Source of the DNA: Actinopolymorpha singaporensis
Lineage (GTDB): Bacteria; Actinomycetota; Actinomycetes; Propionibacteriales; Actinopolymorphaceae
Length of the DNA stretch: 64,000 bases
Assembly: GCF_900104745.1 (NCBI RefSeq)
Contig: NZ_LT629732.1
Span: 5,815,981 to 5,879,980, forward strand
Reading direction: 5' to 3'
Positions within the stretch are counted from its first letter, which is position 1. Each line of letters begins with the position of its first letter. Under the pieces are notes generated by a model. That model ran no database searches. It was not told the origin of the DNA and saw only the letters and a list, made by a program, of their open reading frames with translations. The position numbers and the translations under genes are program-made. Of the stretch, positions 46,785-58,277 are shown in pieces.

Positions 46785-47459
46785 ATGAGCAGCGTGTACC
46801 TGCTGCGCATCGCGCTCCCCGACCAGCCCGGCGGGCTCGGCGAGGTCGCCTCGGCCCTGGGCAAGGCCGGCGCCGACATCGTTGCCGTGGACGTGGTGTC
46901 CCGGGGCGCCGACGGCACCGCGATCGACGACTTCGTGGTGGAGCTTCCCCTCGGCGGCCGGGCCGACTCCCTGGTGTCGGCCTGCCTGTCGGTGCCCGGC
47001 GTCCGGGTGATCTGGCTGTCGCGGTACGCCGCCGGCGGAACGCTGCGTCACGACCTCGAGGTGGTCGAGTCGATGACCGAGCAGCCGGCCGAGGCCGAGC
47101 GGATACTCGTGCGGCACGCGCCGGTGGTGTTCCGCGCCGACTGGGCGTTCCTGGTGTGCCAGGACGGGAACTCCGGCAAGGCGGTGGTGGAGGAGTCCAC
47201 ACCGGCCGCCCCCGACCTGCCCGGCGACGACGCGCCCTGGCTGCCGCTGGAACGCCCGTTGCGGCTGGCGGTGCCGGCCGAGTGGGACAACCAGGGGTGG
47301 CGTCACATCACCGCTGCGGCCACCCCGATGGGCAACCCGAACCGGGCGCTGGTGATCGGGCGGTCCGGTGGGCCGGAGATCCTCGACTCCGAACTCGCCC
47401 GGCTCGCCCACCTGGCGGCACTCACCCAGACGGTTCGGCAGGCGCTCTCCCAGAGCTGA
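46785..47459 (+). CDS. ACT-domain amino-acid-binding protein
   Basis: 224 aa. Residues 1-80 form an ACT domain: SVYLLRIALPDQPGGLGEVASALGKAGADIVAVDVVSRGADGTAIDDFVVELPLGGRADSLVSACLSVPGVRVIWLSRY. The rest (RLAVPAEWDNQGWRHITAAATPMGNPNRALVIGRSGGPEILDSELARLAHLAALTQTVRQAL) is a conserved extension with a GAF-like look. ACT domains bind amino acids; there is no catalytic or DNA-binding domain, so it is probably a sensor or regulatory subunit of an unidentified partner. Its place beside ligA and gatCAB is common in actinobacteria. Confidence 0.85.
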   Translation: MSSVYLLRIALPDQPGGLGEVASALGKAGADIVAVDVVSRGADGTAIDDFVVELPLGGRADSLVSACLSVPGVRVIWLSRYAAGGTLRHDLEVVESMTEQPAEAERILVRHAPVVFRADWAFLVCQDGNSGKAVVEESTPAAPDLPGDDAPWLPLERPLRLAVPAEWDNQGWRHITAAATPMGNPNRALVIGRSGGPEILDSELARLAHLAALTQTVRQALSQS

Positions 47460-47482
47460 GCGTCAGCCCCTGAAGCTGACCG

Positions 47483-51188
<3,706 letters not shown>

Positions 51189-51220
51189 CTGCTGACCTCC
51201 GGGTCGCGGTCGGGTGGGTG

Positions 51221-51305
51221 TTCGGGTCGAGCTCAGGTTCGGGTCGAGCTCAGGTTCGGGTCGAGCTCAGGTTCGGGTCGAGCTCAGGTTCGGGTCGAGC
51301 TCAGG
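51221..51305. repeat. 17-bp tandem repeat between permease and deacylase genes
   Basis: Five identical copies of TTCGGGTCGAGCTCAGG plus a truncated sixth, ending 36 bp past the permease gene's 3' end and beginning 33 bp upstream of the deacylase start. Each unit holds GAGCTC, a 6-bp palindrome. Confidence 0.95.
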
Positions 51306-51341
51306 TTCGGGTCGGGCCGACCGTCAGGGCGGGCTTGCGGG

Positions 51342-52862
51342 TCAGGTCATGACCGCGAGCAGGACCGCGTACATCACACAGGCCGGAACCATCACCAGCC
51401 AGCCTGTCAACAAGACGTTGCGGAGGTTCTGCGAGCGGGCCAGGCCCATGGCGCCGATCATGTTGGCGTTCGGGAACGGGCCGTACGTGTCGCCCTTGGA
51501 CGCCCACAGCAGCACGATGACCCAGGCGCTCGCCGACACCCCGAGGGTCGCGCCCAGCCCACCGAAAACCTTGTCCAGCAGGACGACCTGGGCCGCCGTC
51601 GCCCCGGGCACACCCACCCAGCCGAGCAGCCCGATCGCCACCGCGAACGGGAACGCGCCGAGGTGGGACAGCTGGGACCCGAACGTGTCCAGGATGACGT
51701 CGTACGGCTTCAGCCACTGGTCGATGATCCCGAACAGCGCGGCCAGCAGCCAGAACAGCACGAAGATGCTGAGCAGCCGGGCGCCCCCGCGGTACATCCG
51801 GCCCGCGATCTCGACGCTGGAAAGCCCGCCGGCGAAGCCGGTGACGATGCCGAGCAACGGCAGCGCCAGCAGCGGGAACGCCGTACCCGCGTTGGTCACC
51901 GTGGCGTAGACCACGCTCGCGACCAGCAGCAGGAGGAACGCCGCGGTGGCCCGTCCTGCCTTCGGGTTGCGGCCGGTGCTCGCGCCGTCGGAGGCCTCCT
52001 CCGCGGTGTAGAAGTCGTTGCCGGCGGCCGCCGTACGCCGCTGCATCCACGGCACGATCAGCATGGCCAGCGCGATCGACAGCACGGCCAGCGGCCCGGC
52101 GCCGACCCGCAGGTAGGTGAGGTAGTCGACGTTCGCCGCTGTGAGGATGGCGACGTTGGAGCCGGCGAACGGCGCCAGGGCGAGACCCGCGCACCCGCCG
52201 ACGAACATCATCGACGCCGTGGCCGAGCGGGTGAAGCCCATCCTGGCCGTGATGGGGATCAGGATCGGCGCCGCGATGGCCAGCGCGCCGGCGAGCGTGC
52301 CGAGGCTCGCGACCAGCACCAGGCAGGCGAACATCACGCCGAACGTCACCGCGTGCCGGCTGCGTTCGCCGACCGTGCGCATGATCGCGCTGACGATGGT
52401 GTCGGCCACACCGGTGACGCGCAGCACCTCACCGACCCCGGCGCCCAGCACGATGATCAGCCCGATCATCGTCACCAGGTCGCCGAGGGAGGTGCCGAGG
52501 AGTTCGCCCACCTCGGTGGGCGGCCGGGCCGCGATCAGCAGGCCGGAGAGTACGGCGACGACGGTGGCGACCACGATGTCCAGTCCGAGCAGGCACAGCG
52601 CGGCGTACAGCAGGATCGGGAGCAGACCCCACAACGTCGGCGCCTGCACCACCTGGCCGACGACCAGCGAGGCGAGCAGACCGGCGAGCGCGATCACCGT
52701 GCAGATCCGGCGGCGCAGCGGCGGCAGCCCGACCGCGTACGCGTTGGACTCGTTGGACTCCCCCGCCTCGCCGCCCGGCTTGGTGGCTTCGCCTTCGGGT
52801 TTGGTGGCCTCCCCGCCGGGCTTGGTGGCGGCGTCGCTTCGGCCAGGTCGGGACTGGGACAT
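51342..52862 (-). CDS. Polytopic membrane permease of the D-amino-acid island
   Basis: 506 aa; AAGGAG 4 nt before ATG 52862. A cytoplasmic N-terminus with three TKPGGEA/TKPEGEA repeats precedes about 12 hydrophobic segments: ICTVIALAGLLASLVVGQVV, LDIVVATVVAVLSGLLIAARPP, LVTMIGLIIVLGAGVGEVLRVTGVADTIVSAIM, SLGTLAGALAIAAPILIPI, GGCAGLALAPFAGSNVAIL, WVGVPGATAAQVVLLDKVFGG and a final WASKGDTYGPFPNANMIGAMGLARSQNLR. The layout resembles ion-coupled carriers of the NhaC/GntP type. By context it probably imports or exports N-acyl or D-amino acids, which is inference. Confidence 0.75.
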   Translation of the reverse strand: MSQSRPGRSDAATKPGGEATKPEGEATKPGGEAGESNESNAYAVGLPPLRRRICTVIALAGLLASLVVGQVVQAPTLWGLLPILLYAALCLLGLDIVVATVVAVLSGLLIAARPPTEVGELLGTSLGDLVTMIGLIIVLGAGVGEVLRVTGVADTIVSAIMRTVGERSRHAVTFGVMFACLVLVASLGTLAGALAIAAPILIPITARMGFTRSATASMMFVGGCAGLALAPFAGSNVAILTAANVDYLTYLRVGAGPLAVLSIALAMLIVPWMQRRTAAAGNDFYTAEEASDGASTGRNPKAGRATAAFLLLLVASVVYATVTNAGTAFPLLALPLLGIVTGFAGGLSSVEIAGRMYRGGARLLSIFVLFWLLAALFGIIDQWLKPYDVILDTFGSQLSHLGAFPFAVAIGLLGWVGVPGATAAQVVLLDKVFGGLGATLGVSASAWVIVLLWASKGDTYGPFPNANMIGAMGLARSQNLRNVLLTGWLVMVPACVMYAVLLAVMT

Positions 52863-52942
52863 GGCGCTCCTTCTCGGTGGTGCTGGTGTTTCCCTGTAGG
52901 TGCTGAGGGCCGCGTTGCCCAGGTGACGGTTCGTGGGTGAGG

Positions 52943-54064
52943 TCAACCGGCGGAGACGCGAGCCGTGCGCGAGGAGATCTCCCGTACGAACTCCTCGTCG
53001 ACCGAGTGCCCGCTGCCGGCCTGCTTCCACGGCACGTCGACCAGGCCGTGGTCGGCGGTGATCGGCGGACGCACCACGTCGCGGGCGTAGTACTTGTCCG
53101 AGGCGGACACGTCGGAGGGCAGGGTGAAGCCGGGCAGGCTGGACAGGGCGACGTTCGCCGCGCGTCCCACTCCGAACTCGTGCATGCCGCCGCACCACAC
53201 CGGAACGTCGTGGTCGCGGGCGAGGTCGTGTGCCGCGACGGCCGCGGTCAGCCCGCCCATCCGGGACACCTTGATGTTGAGGATCGCGACCGCTTCCAGG
53301 GCCAGGGCGGTGCGCAGGTCGTGCAGGTCGGTGACCGACTCGTCCAGGCAGACGGGAGTACGCAGGACGCGGCGCAGGCGAGCGTGCGCCAGCAGGTCGC
53401 GCGGAGCGAACGGCTGCTCGACCATCGTCAGGCCGAACCCGTCCAGCCCGCGCAGCGCGGCCAGGTGGTCCGGGTCCTCGGTGTAGGCGCCGTTGGCGTC
53501 GACGTGCAGGTCGAGGTCGGGGAACGCCGCGCGCACGGCACGGACCGGCTCGACGTCCCATCCCGGCGCTATCTTCAGCTTCACCCGCGGATAGCCCGCC
53601 TCGACCTGGCGGGCCACCTGAGCGACCAGGTCGGCGGGCGTCGGCTCGATGCCGAGGCTCACGCCGGCCACCACGCGGTCCCGGGTGCCGCCGAGCGCAC
53701 CGGCCAGCGGAACACCGGTCGCGGTGGACCACAGGTCCCAGCACGCCATGTCCACACCGGCCTTGGCGAACTCGTTCCCGCGTACCTTCGACCACAGCGC
53801 GGGCACCTCGCCCGGGTGTGACCAGCCGGCGCCGACCACAGCCGGCAGGAGGTGGTGTTCGGCGACGTGCCAGCAGCTCTGCACGGTCTCCGCGCAGTAG
53901 TACGGCCCGGACGGCGAGGCGATCTCGCCCCAGCCCACCGCGCCGCCGGCGTCGGTCACCCGGACCAGGATGTGCTCCAGGTAGGCCTTGCGGTGCGAGC
54001 TGGTCTCGAACTCGTGCACCAGCGGCAGCCGGGCCGCGAAGAGTTCGGCGGCGGAGATCTGCAT
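52943..54064 (-). CDS. N-acylamino-acid racemase / o-succinylbenzoate synthase family (enolase superfamily)
   Basis: 373 aa. AARLPLVHEFETSSHRKAYLEHILVRV, GVSLGIEPTPADLVAQVARQVEAGYPRVKLKIAPGWDVEPVRAVRAAFPDLDLHVDANGAYT, EQPFAPRDLLAHARL, TPVCLDESV, ILNIKVSRMGGLTAAV and VPVWCGGMHEFGVGRAANVALSSLPGFTLPSDVSAS. Catalytic lysines are in KLKI and NIKV; Mg ligands are D (VDANG), E (EQP) and D (LDES). The VKLKIAPGWDVEPVR and CGGM...GRAANVALSSLPGFTLPSD blocks match the racemase branch described from Amycolatopsis and Geobacillus rather than menaquinone MenC. No men genes are nearby. Confidence 0.88.
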   Translation of the reverse strand: MQISAAELFAARLPLVHEFETSSHRKAYLEHILVRVTDAGGAVGWGEIASPSGPYYCAETVQSCWHVAEHHLLPAVVGAGWSHPGEVPALWSKVRGNEFAKAGVDMACWDLWSTATGVPLAGALGGTRDRVVAGVSLGIEPTPADLVAQVARQVEAGYPRVKLKIAPGWDVEPVRAVRAAFPDLDLHVDANGAYTEDPDHLAALRGLDGFGLTMVEQPFAPRDLLAHARLRRVLRTPVCLDESVTDLHDLRTALALEAVAILNIKVSRMGGLTAAVAAHDLARDHDVPVWCGGMHEFGVGRAANVALSSLPGFTLPSDVSASDKYYARDVVRPPITADHGLVDVPWKQAGSGHSVDEEFVREISSRTARVSAG

Positions 54065-54070
54065 GCGTGC

Positions 54071-54766
54071 TCAGGCCCCTTCGTAGAGTTCGAGGTCGCG
54101 GGTGACCTCCTCGCGCCTGCGCAGGCGGCGGCGTGCTCCCTTGGCGCTGGCCGCCGTGAGCGTGGCGAGGATGTGGGTCGCCGCCGCGACCGCGGTCGGC
54201 GAGTCGACGTACGACGCACTGCGGGTGCCCACCACCACCGCGACCTCCGCCAGCCGGGCCAGCGAACTGTCCGGGTCGTCGGTGATGCCGACCACGGTGC
54301 CTCCTGCGGCGGCGAACTCCCGGGCCACCGCGATGGTCTGGCGGGTGTAGCGGCGGAACGAGAAGGCCACCAGCACGTCGTCGGCACGTACGTCGCACAG
54401 CACGTCCACCGGGCGGGCGGCGATGCCGTCGACGAGGGTGACGTTGGCCAGGCTGGCGGACAGGTCGATGGCCAGCAGCGCGGCGTACGCGGACGACTTC
54501 GAGCCGCCGATCACGAACCTGCGGCGGGCGGCGACGATCCGGGCGGCGGCCTGCTCCAGCGTTCCGTCCACCCGGATCCGACGGGCGGTCTCGGCCAGGT
54601 TGGCGGTCTCGTGGTCGAGCAACCGGTCGAGCAGGATCGAGGACGACGAGCGGCGCCGCAGCCGGGCGCCGTACCGCTGGTCGGGACTGCTCGGGTCGGG
54701 ACTGCTCGAGTCGGGACCGCTCGGGTCAGGAGTGCTCGGCTCGGCGGACTTCGGCTCGGCGCTCAC
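54071..54766 (-). CDS. SIS-domain protein of MurR/RpiR type lacking the HTH
   Basis: 231 aa from GTG 54766, overlapping the GNAT stop by GTGA. From about residue 45 it matches the linker plus SIS domain of RpiR regulators: LLDHETANLAETARRIRVDGTLEQAAARIVAARRRFVIGGSKSSAYAALLAIDL, VDVLCDVRADDVLVAFSFRRYTRQTIAVAREFAAAGGTVVGITDDPDSSLARLAEVAVVV. The ~80-residue winged helix expected before this is absent; only a Ser/Pro/Asp repeat (SPDPS units) stands in its place. It could be a sensor that partners another regulator or an enzyme. The missing HTH is certain in this frame because the overlap with the upstream gene fixes the start. Confidence 0.8.
   Translation of the reverse strand: MSAEPKSAEPSTPDPSGPDSSSPDPSSPDQRYGARLRRRSSSSILLDRLLDHETANLAETARRIRVDGTLEQAAARIVAARRRFVIGGSKSSAYAALLAIDLSASLANVTLVDGIAARPVDVLCDVRADDVLVAFSFRRYTRQTIAVAREFAAAGGTVVGITDDPDSSLARLAEVAVVVGTRSASYVDSPTAVAAATHILATLTAASAKGARRRLRRREEVTRDLELYEGA
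54681..54740. repeat. 15-bp tandem repeat at the 5' end of the SIS gene
   Basis: Four copies of GTCGGGACTGCTCGG (with 1-2 changes) encoding the SSPDP/SGPDS low-complexity N-terminus. Confidence 0.85.
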
Positions 54767-55662
54767 CGGGCCTCCACCGCGCGCGCGAGCAGGTACACCG
54801 CGGTGTCCGGGTTGATCCGGCGGCAGGAGGTGAGGACGTACCCCGCGTCCAGTGCGTTCTCCAGCGCGTCGGCCACCTGGTCGCGGACGTCGCCGGCGCG
54901 GAGCGGGTCCGGCCCGTCAGGCGCGCCCCAGCGGGCCGGGATCGCCAGCAGCCGGATGTCGGCGGAGGGGCCGGCCGCCGGAACCGCCGGGAGCGTGCGG
55001 ACCGTTCCCCACTCCGGGCCGGGATCCCGGCCGGCCCGGGCAACCGGGTCCGCCGTCGGTCCGGGCAGGTCGCCGCCCTGGCCGGTCGCGCCGGTCACCT
55101 CGGTCACCTCGGTCACCTCGGAGTCGGTACGCCACTCCACGATCACCCGGTCGCTGCGGCCGGCGGCGTCGGTGAGGCCGTAGTAGTCCCGGACGAACCA
55201 CCGGCCGCGGGCGCCGAGGACGTCGAGGTTGAAGTGCGCGTTTCGGGCGAGCATGGGGTCGTACGCCCAGCGCATCGCCCGAACGCCCGCCCGTGAGGCC
55301 TCGGCGGCCTGGGCCCGCTTGAGCACCCGGCCGACGCCCTTCCCCTGCGCGGCCGCGTCGACCACGGCCGCCTGGGAGTAGTGGTAGGTCGCGCCGTCCT
55401 GCGTACCGACGAAGCCGTAGGTGAATCCCACCAGGCGTCCGGACGGGTCGAAGGCGCCGAGCGCGGAGCCGCCGTTGCGCTGCAGCGCGACCAGGAGTTT
55501 CGGGGTCATCGCGGGGTCACCGGAGCCGAGGCCGAACACCTTGCGATACAGCCCCACGGCCTCCTCGCGCTCGCGCTGGGTGCGCAGCGGGCGGGCGGTG
55601 ACGGCGGCGCCGGGCGCGGGCTGTGCCGGCTGTGTCTGCTGTGCGGGCCGCATGGTCTGCAT
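54763..55662 (-). CDS. GNAT acyltransferase (COG3375-like)
   Basis: 299 aa. GNAT motifs: AVGLYRKVFGLGSGDPAMTPKLLVALQRNGGSALGAFDPSGRLVGFTYGFVG, YHYSQAAVVDAAAQGKGVGRVLKRAQAAEASRAGVRAMRWAYDPMLARNAHFNLDVLGARGRWFVRDYYG. The acetyl-CoA loop is QGKGVGRVL. The WAYDPMLARNAHFNLDVLGA block is typical of the COG3375-like GNATs. In Geobacillus a GNAT succinyltransferase beside the N-succinylamino-acid racemase makes N-succinyl-D-amino acids. An inserted Thr/Val/Glu repeat (TEVTEVTEVTG) and a Gly/Pro segment occur near residue 190. First gene of the island operon. Confidence 0.82.
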   Translation of the reverse strand: MQTMRPAQQTQPAQPAPGAAVTARPLRTQREREEAVGLYRKVFGLGSGDPAMTPKLLVALQRNGGSALGAFDPSGRLVGFTYGFVGTQDGATYHYSQAAVVDAAAQGKGVGRVLKRAQAAEASRAGVRAMRWAYDPMLARNAHFNLDVLGARGRWFVRDYYGLTDAAGRSDRVIVEWRTDSEVTEVTEVTGATGQGGDLPGPTADPVARAGRDPGPEWGTVRTLPAVPAAGPSADIRLLAIPARWGAPDGPDPLRAGDVRDQVADALENALDAGYVLTSCRRINPDTAVYLLARAVEAR

Positions 55663-55802
55663 GGCACCCCCGGCGAAGACCGACGACCGGCCGAGCCGGA
55701 CGTCACACGATGCGTATGCCTGTCGGACGTGGTTACGGGCGCCTGTCAACACTGGCGAGGCGACCACCACGGGACGAAGATACGCGACAGATAACCGCGA
55801 GA

Positions 55803-55832
55803 TGTCTAGCAGGGGTGCTACCCCCAGGTCAA
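55803..55832 (-). promoter_or_regulatory. Promoter of the D-amino-acid island operon with operator in the spacer
   Basis: Minus strand TTGACC (55832-55827), 18-bp spacer, TAGACA (55808-55803). The spacer contains the perfect inverted repeat GGGGT-gct-ACCCC (55812-55824), a likely regulator site. Confidence 0.6.
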
Positions 55833-55930
55833 TGGCCGCACCCGGAATCCGTGGTCCAGAGCTGGTCTCGACCACGGTCTGGAGCTGCCTCGCGTGCGGG
55901 TCGGTGGCGGACGGACGAGGATACGGGTCA

Positions 55931-55936
55931 TATCCT
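55931..55936 (+). promoter_or_regulatory. -10 element of the M20 peptidase gene (leaderless)
   Basis: TATCCT ends 7 nt before ATG 55944, which predicts transcription starting at the A of the start codon. No clear -35. Confidence 0.5.
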
Positions 55937-55943
55937 GCGCTGC

Positions 55944-57158
55944 ATGGATTCCCTCGAACGGCTCGTGCGCCGGGCCCGTGAGCTCGAGCCGCGGATGCGC
56001 GAGCGGCTCGCCGCCTACGTCCACCACGAGACACCGACCGGTGACGCGGACGCGCTGAACCGCCTCGCCGAGGTGCTCGGTGGCCACTACGCCGAACTCG
56101 GCGCCACCGTGGCCGCGGTCCCCTGCGACACCGGCGACCATCTGCTGGCCACCTGGCCCGCCGGTGAGGCGCACGACTCCTCCGTCTCCGAGCAACCGCA
56201 CGTCGTGGTGCTCGGCCACCACGACACGGTGTGGCCGGTGGGTCAGCTCGCCGAGCGGATGCCCTACGCCGACGACGGAACGCTGATCCGCGGGCCTGGT
56301 GTGTTCGACATGAAGGGCGGCCTGGTCGCGTTCGAGACGGCGATCGCGGTGCTGCGCGACTGCGACGTCCCACTAGCCCAGCCGGTGCGGTTGGTGGTCA
56401 CCGCGGACGAGGAGATCGGCACGCCCACCGGCCGGGCCCTGGTCGAACGCGAGCTCGCCGGCGCGGCCGCCGCTCTCGGGCTGGAGCCGCCGCACCCCAA
56501 GGGCGGGCTGAAGACCGGCCGGCACGGGAGTACGCGGGTACGCCTGGAGGTCACCGGCGTGGAGGCGCATGCGGCGCTGGACCGCACCCGCGGAGTGTCC
56601 GCGATCGACGAGCTCGTCGACCAGCTGGTCCGGCTGCGGGGCGTCGCCGCGGCCGAGGAACACGTGCTCTACAACGTCGGGACCGTGCACGGCGGCACTC
56701 GCACCAACGTGACCGCCGGGAAGGCCCGCGCCGAGCTCGGCTTCAGGTTCGGGGACGCCGAGGTCGAACGCCGGGTGCTGGACCAGCTGACCCGGCTCGA
56801 ACCCGTCCGCGAGAACGCCGGAGTGCAGGCTCGGATCCTCACCAGCCGCCCGGCCTGGGCCGGCACCGGCAACGAGGACCTCTTCGCCGCGGTGGTAGCT
56901 GCCGGAGCAAGGGTCGGGCAGCAGGTCCGGGGGTCGCACGCGCTCGGCGCGGCCGACACCAACTTCGCCGGTGCGGCCGGGGTGCCCGCGCTGGACGGGT
57001 TCGGCCCACGCGGACGCGGGGCCCACGCGGTGCACGAGGAGATCGTGGCCGAGTCGCTGGTCGAACGCGCGGCGCTGATCGCGTCCGTGCTGGCCTCCCC
57101 GCTCGGCCCGACGTCCCAGCCCGACGTCCCAGCCCGACGTCCCGGCCCGACGTCCTAG
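55944..57158 (+). CDS. M20 family metallohydrolase (glutamate carboxypeptidase/ArgE-like)
   Basis: 404 aa. HVVVLGHHDTVWPVGQL (first metal His and Asp), RGPGVFDMKGGLVAFETAIAVL (bridging Asp), VRLVVTADEEIGTPTGRALVERE (catalytic Glu-Glu), GRHGSTRVRLEVTGVEAHAALDRTRGVSAIDELVDQLVRL (dimerisation domain with HA motif), VHGGTRTNVTAGKARAELGFRF and a C-terminal metal His in GRGAHAVHEEI. Such enzymes remove N-acyl or N-glutamyl groups from L-amino acids. It is divergent from the GNAT-led operon and may supply the L-specific deacylation step. It ends in a 4-nt overlap with the convergent MetE-like gene. Confidence 0.88.
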   Translation: MDSLERLVRRARELEPRMRERLAAYVHHETPTGDADALNRLAEVLGGHYAELGATVAAVPCDTGDHLLATWPAGEAHDSSVSEQPHVVVLGHHDTVWPVGQLAERMPYADDGTLIRGPGVFDMKGGLVAFETAIAVLRDCDVPLAQPVRLVVTADEEIGTPTGRALVERELAGAAAALGLEPPHPKGGLKTGRHGSTRVRLEVTGVEAHAALDRTRGVSAIDELVDQLVRLRGVAAAEEHVLYNVGTVHGGTRTNVTAGKARAELGFRFGDAEVERRVLDQLTRLEPVRENAGVQARILTSRPAWAGTGNEDLFAAVVAAGARVGQQVRGSHALGAADTNFAGAAGVPALDGFGPRGRGAHAVHEEIVAESLVERAALIASVLASPLGPTSQPDVPARRPGPTS

Positions 57159-58249
57159 CTCGCCAGGTGTGCGGCCGCCTCCCGGGCCAGCTTCATCGCC
57201 GTACGCGCCCACGCCGGGTCGGCACCGGCCAGCCCGCACGCGGGCGTGACCACGACACCGCGGGCGACCTCGTCCGCGGCGAACCCCAGCCGCCGCCAGA
57301 ACGCCTGAACCGTCCGGGCCACGTCGGCGTCGGTGGGTCCCGGCGGGCCGGCGGGGCGGGGTGCGGCAGCCGCACCGTCGGCCGCGGCCGCCGCGCCCGG
57401 CGCGGGCCGGACCGGCTCCTCGGGCCGCAGCGCGGGTACGGCACCGGCGAACAGCGCCACCCCGGCCTCGACCGCCTCCGACAGCGGGTCCGCGTCGGCC
57501 TGACCGAGCTTCTTCAGGTCGAACGACAGCCCGCGCGCCCCGGCGCGTACCAGCAACTGGAACGGCGTTCCGGCCGCGCAGCTGTGCACGACCGGCACCG
57601 CGTCGGCGGCCACGATCGAGGCGACGACGCCGCCCAGCAGGTCGGTCACCTCGTGCTCCTCGACCGGGCGGTAGCGGGAGAACCCGGAGGCCGTCGGCAC
57701 CGATCCGCGCAGGACGGCGGGCATCGAGGGTTCGTCGAGCTGGACCACGAGCGACCCACCCGGCACCCGGCGGCGCAGGTCGCGCAGGTGGACCGTCAGG
57801 CCCTCCGCCAGGGACTGCGCGAGGTCGCGGCGGGCCCCGCTGTCGCCCACCACCCGGCCCCCGCGCGGGCGCTCGACCGCGGCGGCGAGCGTCACCGGCC
57901 CGGTGAACTGGACCTTCAGCGGACCGGCGTAGCCCTGCGTCAGCTCCTCCAGCGCGTCCAGGTCGCGGGCCAGGGTCGACCGGGCGCGGCGCTGGTCGAG
58001 TCCCTCCCCCGCGACCAGCCGCCAGCCGGCCGGCTGCAGGTCGACGCCGAGTTCGACCAGGAGTGCGCAGGCCCGGCCGATCATGTCCGCGCCGGGGCCC
58101 CGGCCGGGCAGCTCGGGCAGGTGCGGCAGGTCGGGCAGCTCACCCAGTACGACCCGGGTGGCCTCCAGCGGGTCGTCGTACGGCAGCGAACCGACGCCGG
58201 TCGCGGCACCCGGACGCCAGGGCATCTCGATGGGATTCGGCACGGGCAA
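57155..58249 (-). CDS. Short cobalamin-independent methionine synthase-like protein (core MetE type)
   Basis: 364 aa, half the length of true MetE. It resembles the catalytic C-terminal barrel: GAATGVGSLPYDDPLEATRVVLGELPDLPHLPELPGRGPGADMIGR, LKVQFTGPVTLAAAVERPRG, GSLVVQLDEPSMPAVLRG, zinc ligands in VPVVHSCAAGTP (His-x-Cys) and VVVTPACGLAGADPAW (Cys). An Ala/Pro-rich loop interrupts it near residue 290. Core MetE proteins lack the folate-binding half, and some take methyl groups from methylcobalamin; the methyl donor here is unknown. It lies directly downstream of mnmA. Confidence 0.85.
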   Translation of the reverse strand: MPVPNPIEMPWRPGAATGVGSLPYDDPLEATRVVLGELPDLPHLPELPGRGPGADMIGRACALLVELGVDLQPAGWRLVAGEGLDQRRARSTLARDLDALEELTQGYAGPLKVQFTGPVTLAAAVERPRGGRVVGDSGARRDLAQSLAEGLTVHLRDLRRRVPGGSLVVQLDEPSMPAVLRGSVPTASGFSRYRPVEEHEVTDLLGGVVASIVAADAVPVVHSCAAGTPFQLLVRAGARGLSFDLKKLGQADADPLSEAVEAGVALFAGAVPALRPEEPVRPAPGAAAAADGAAAAPRPAGPPGPTDADVARTVQAFWRRLGFAADEVARGVVVTPACGLAGADPAWARTAMKLAREAAAHLAS

Positions 58250-58277
58250 AGCCTACGGGCGCCGGTGGCCGGCGGAC

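Noticed and set aside
52943-54064. Naming the enolase-superfamily gene menC
   Set aside because: The sequence blocks match the N-acylamino-acid racemase branch, no menaquinone genes are adjacent, and a D-deacylase and a GNAT are.
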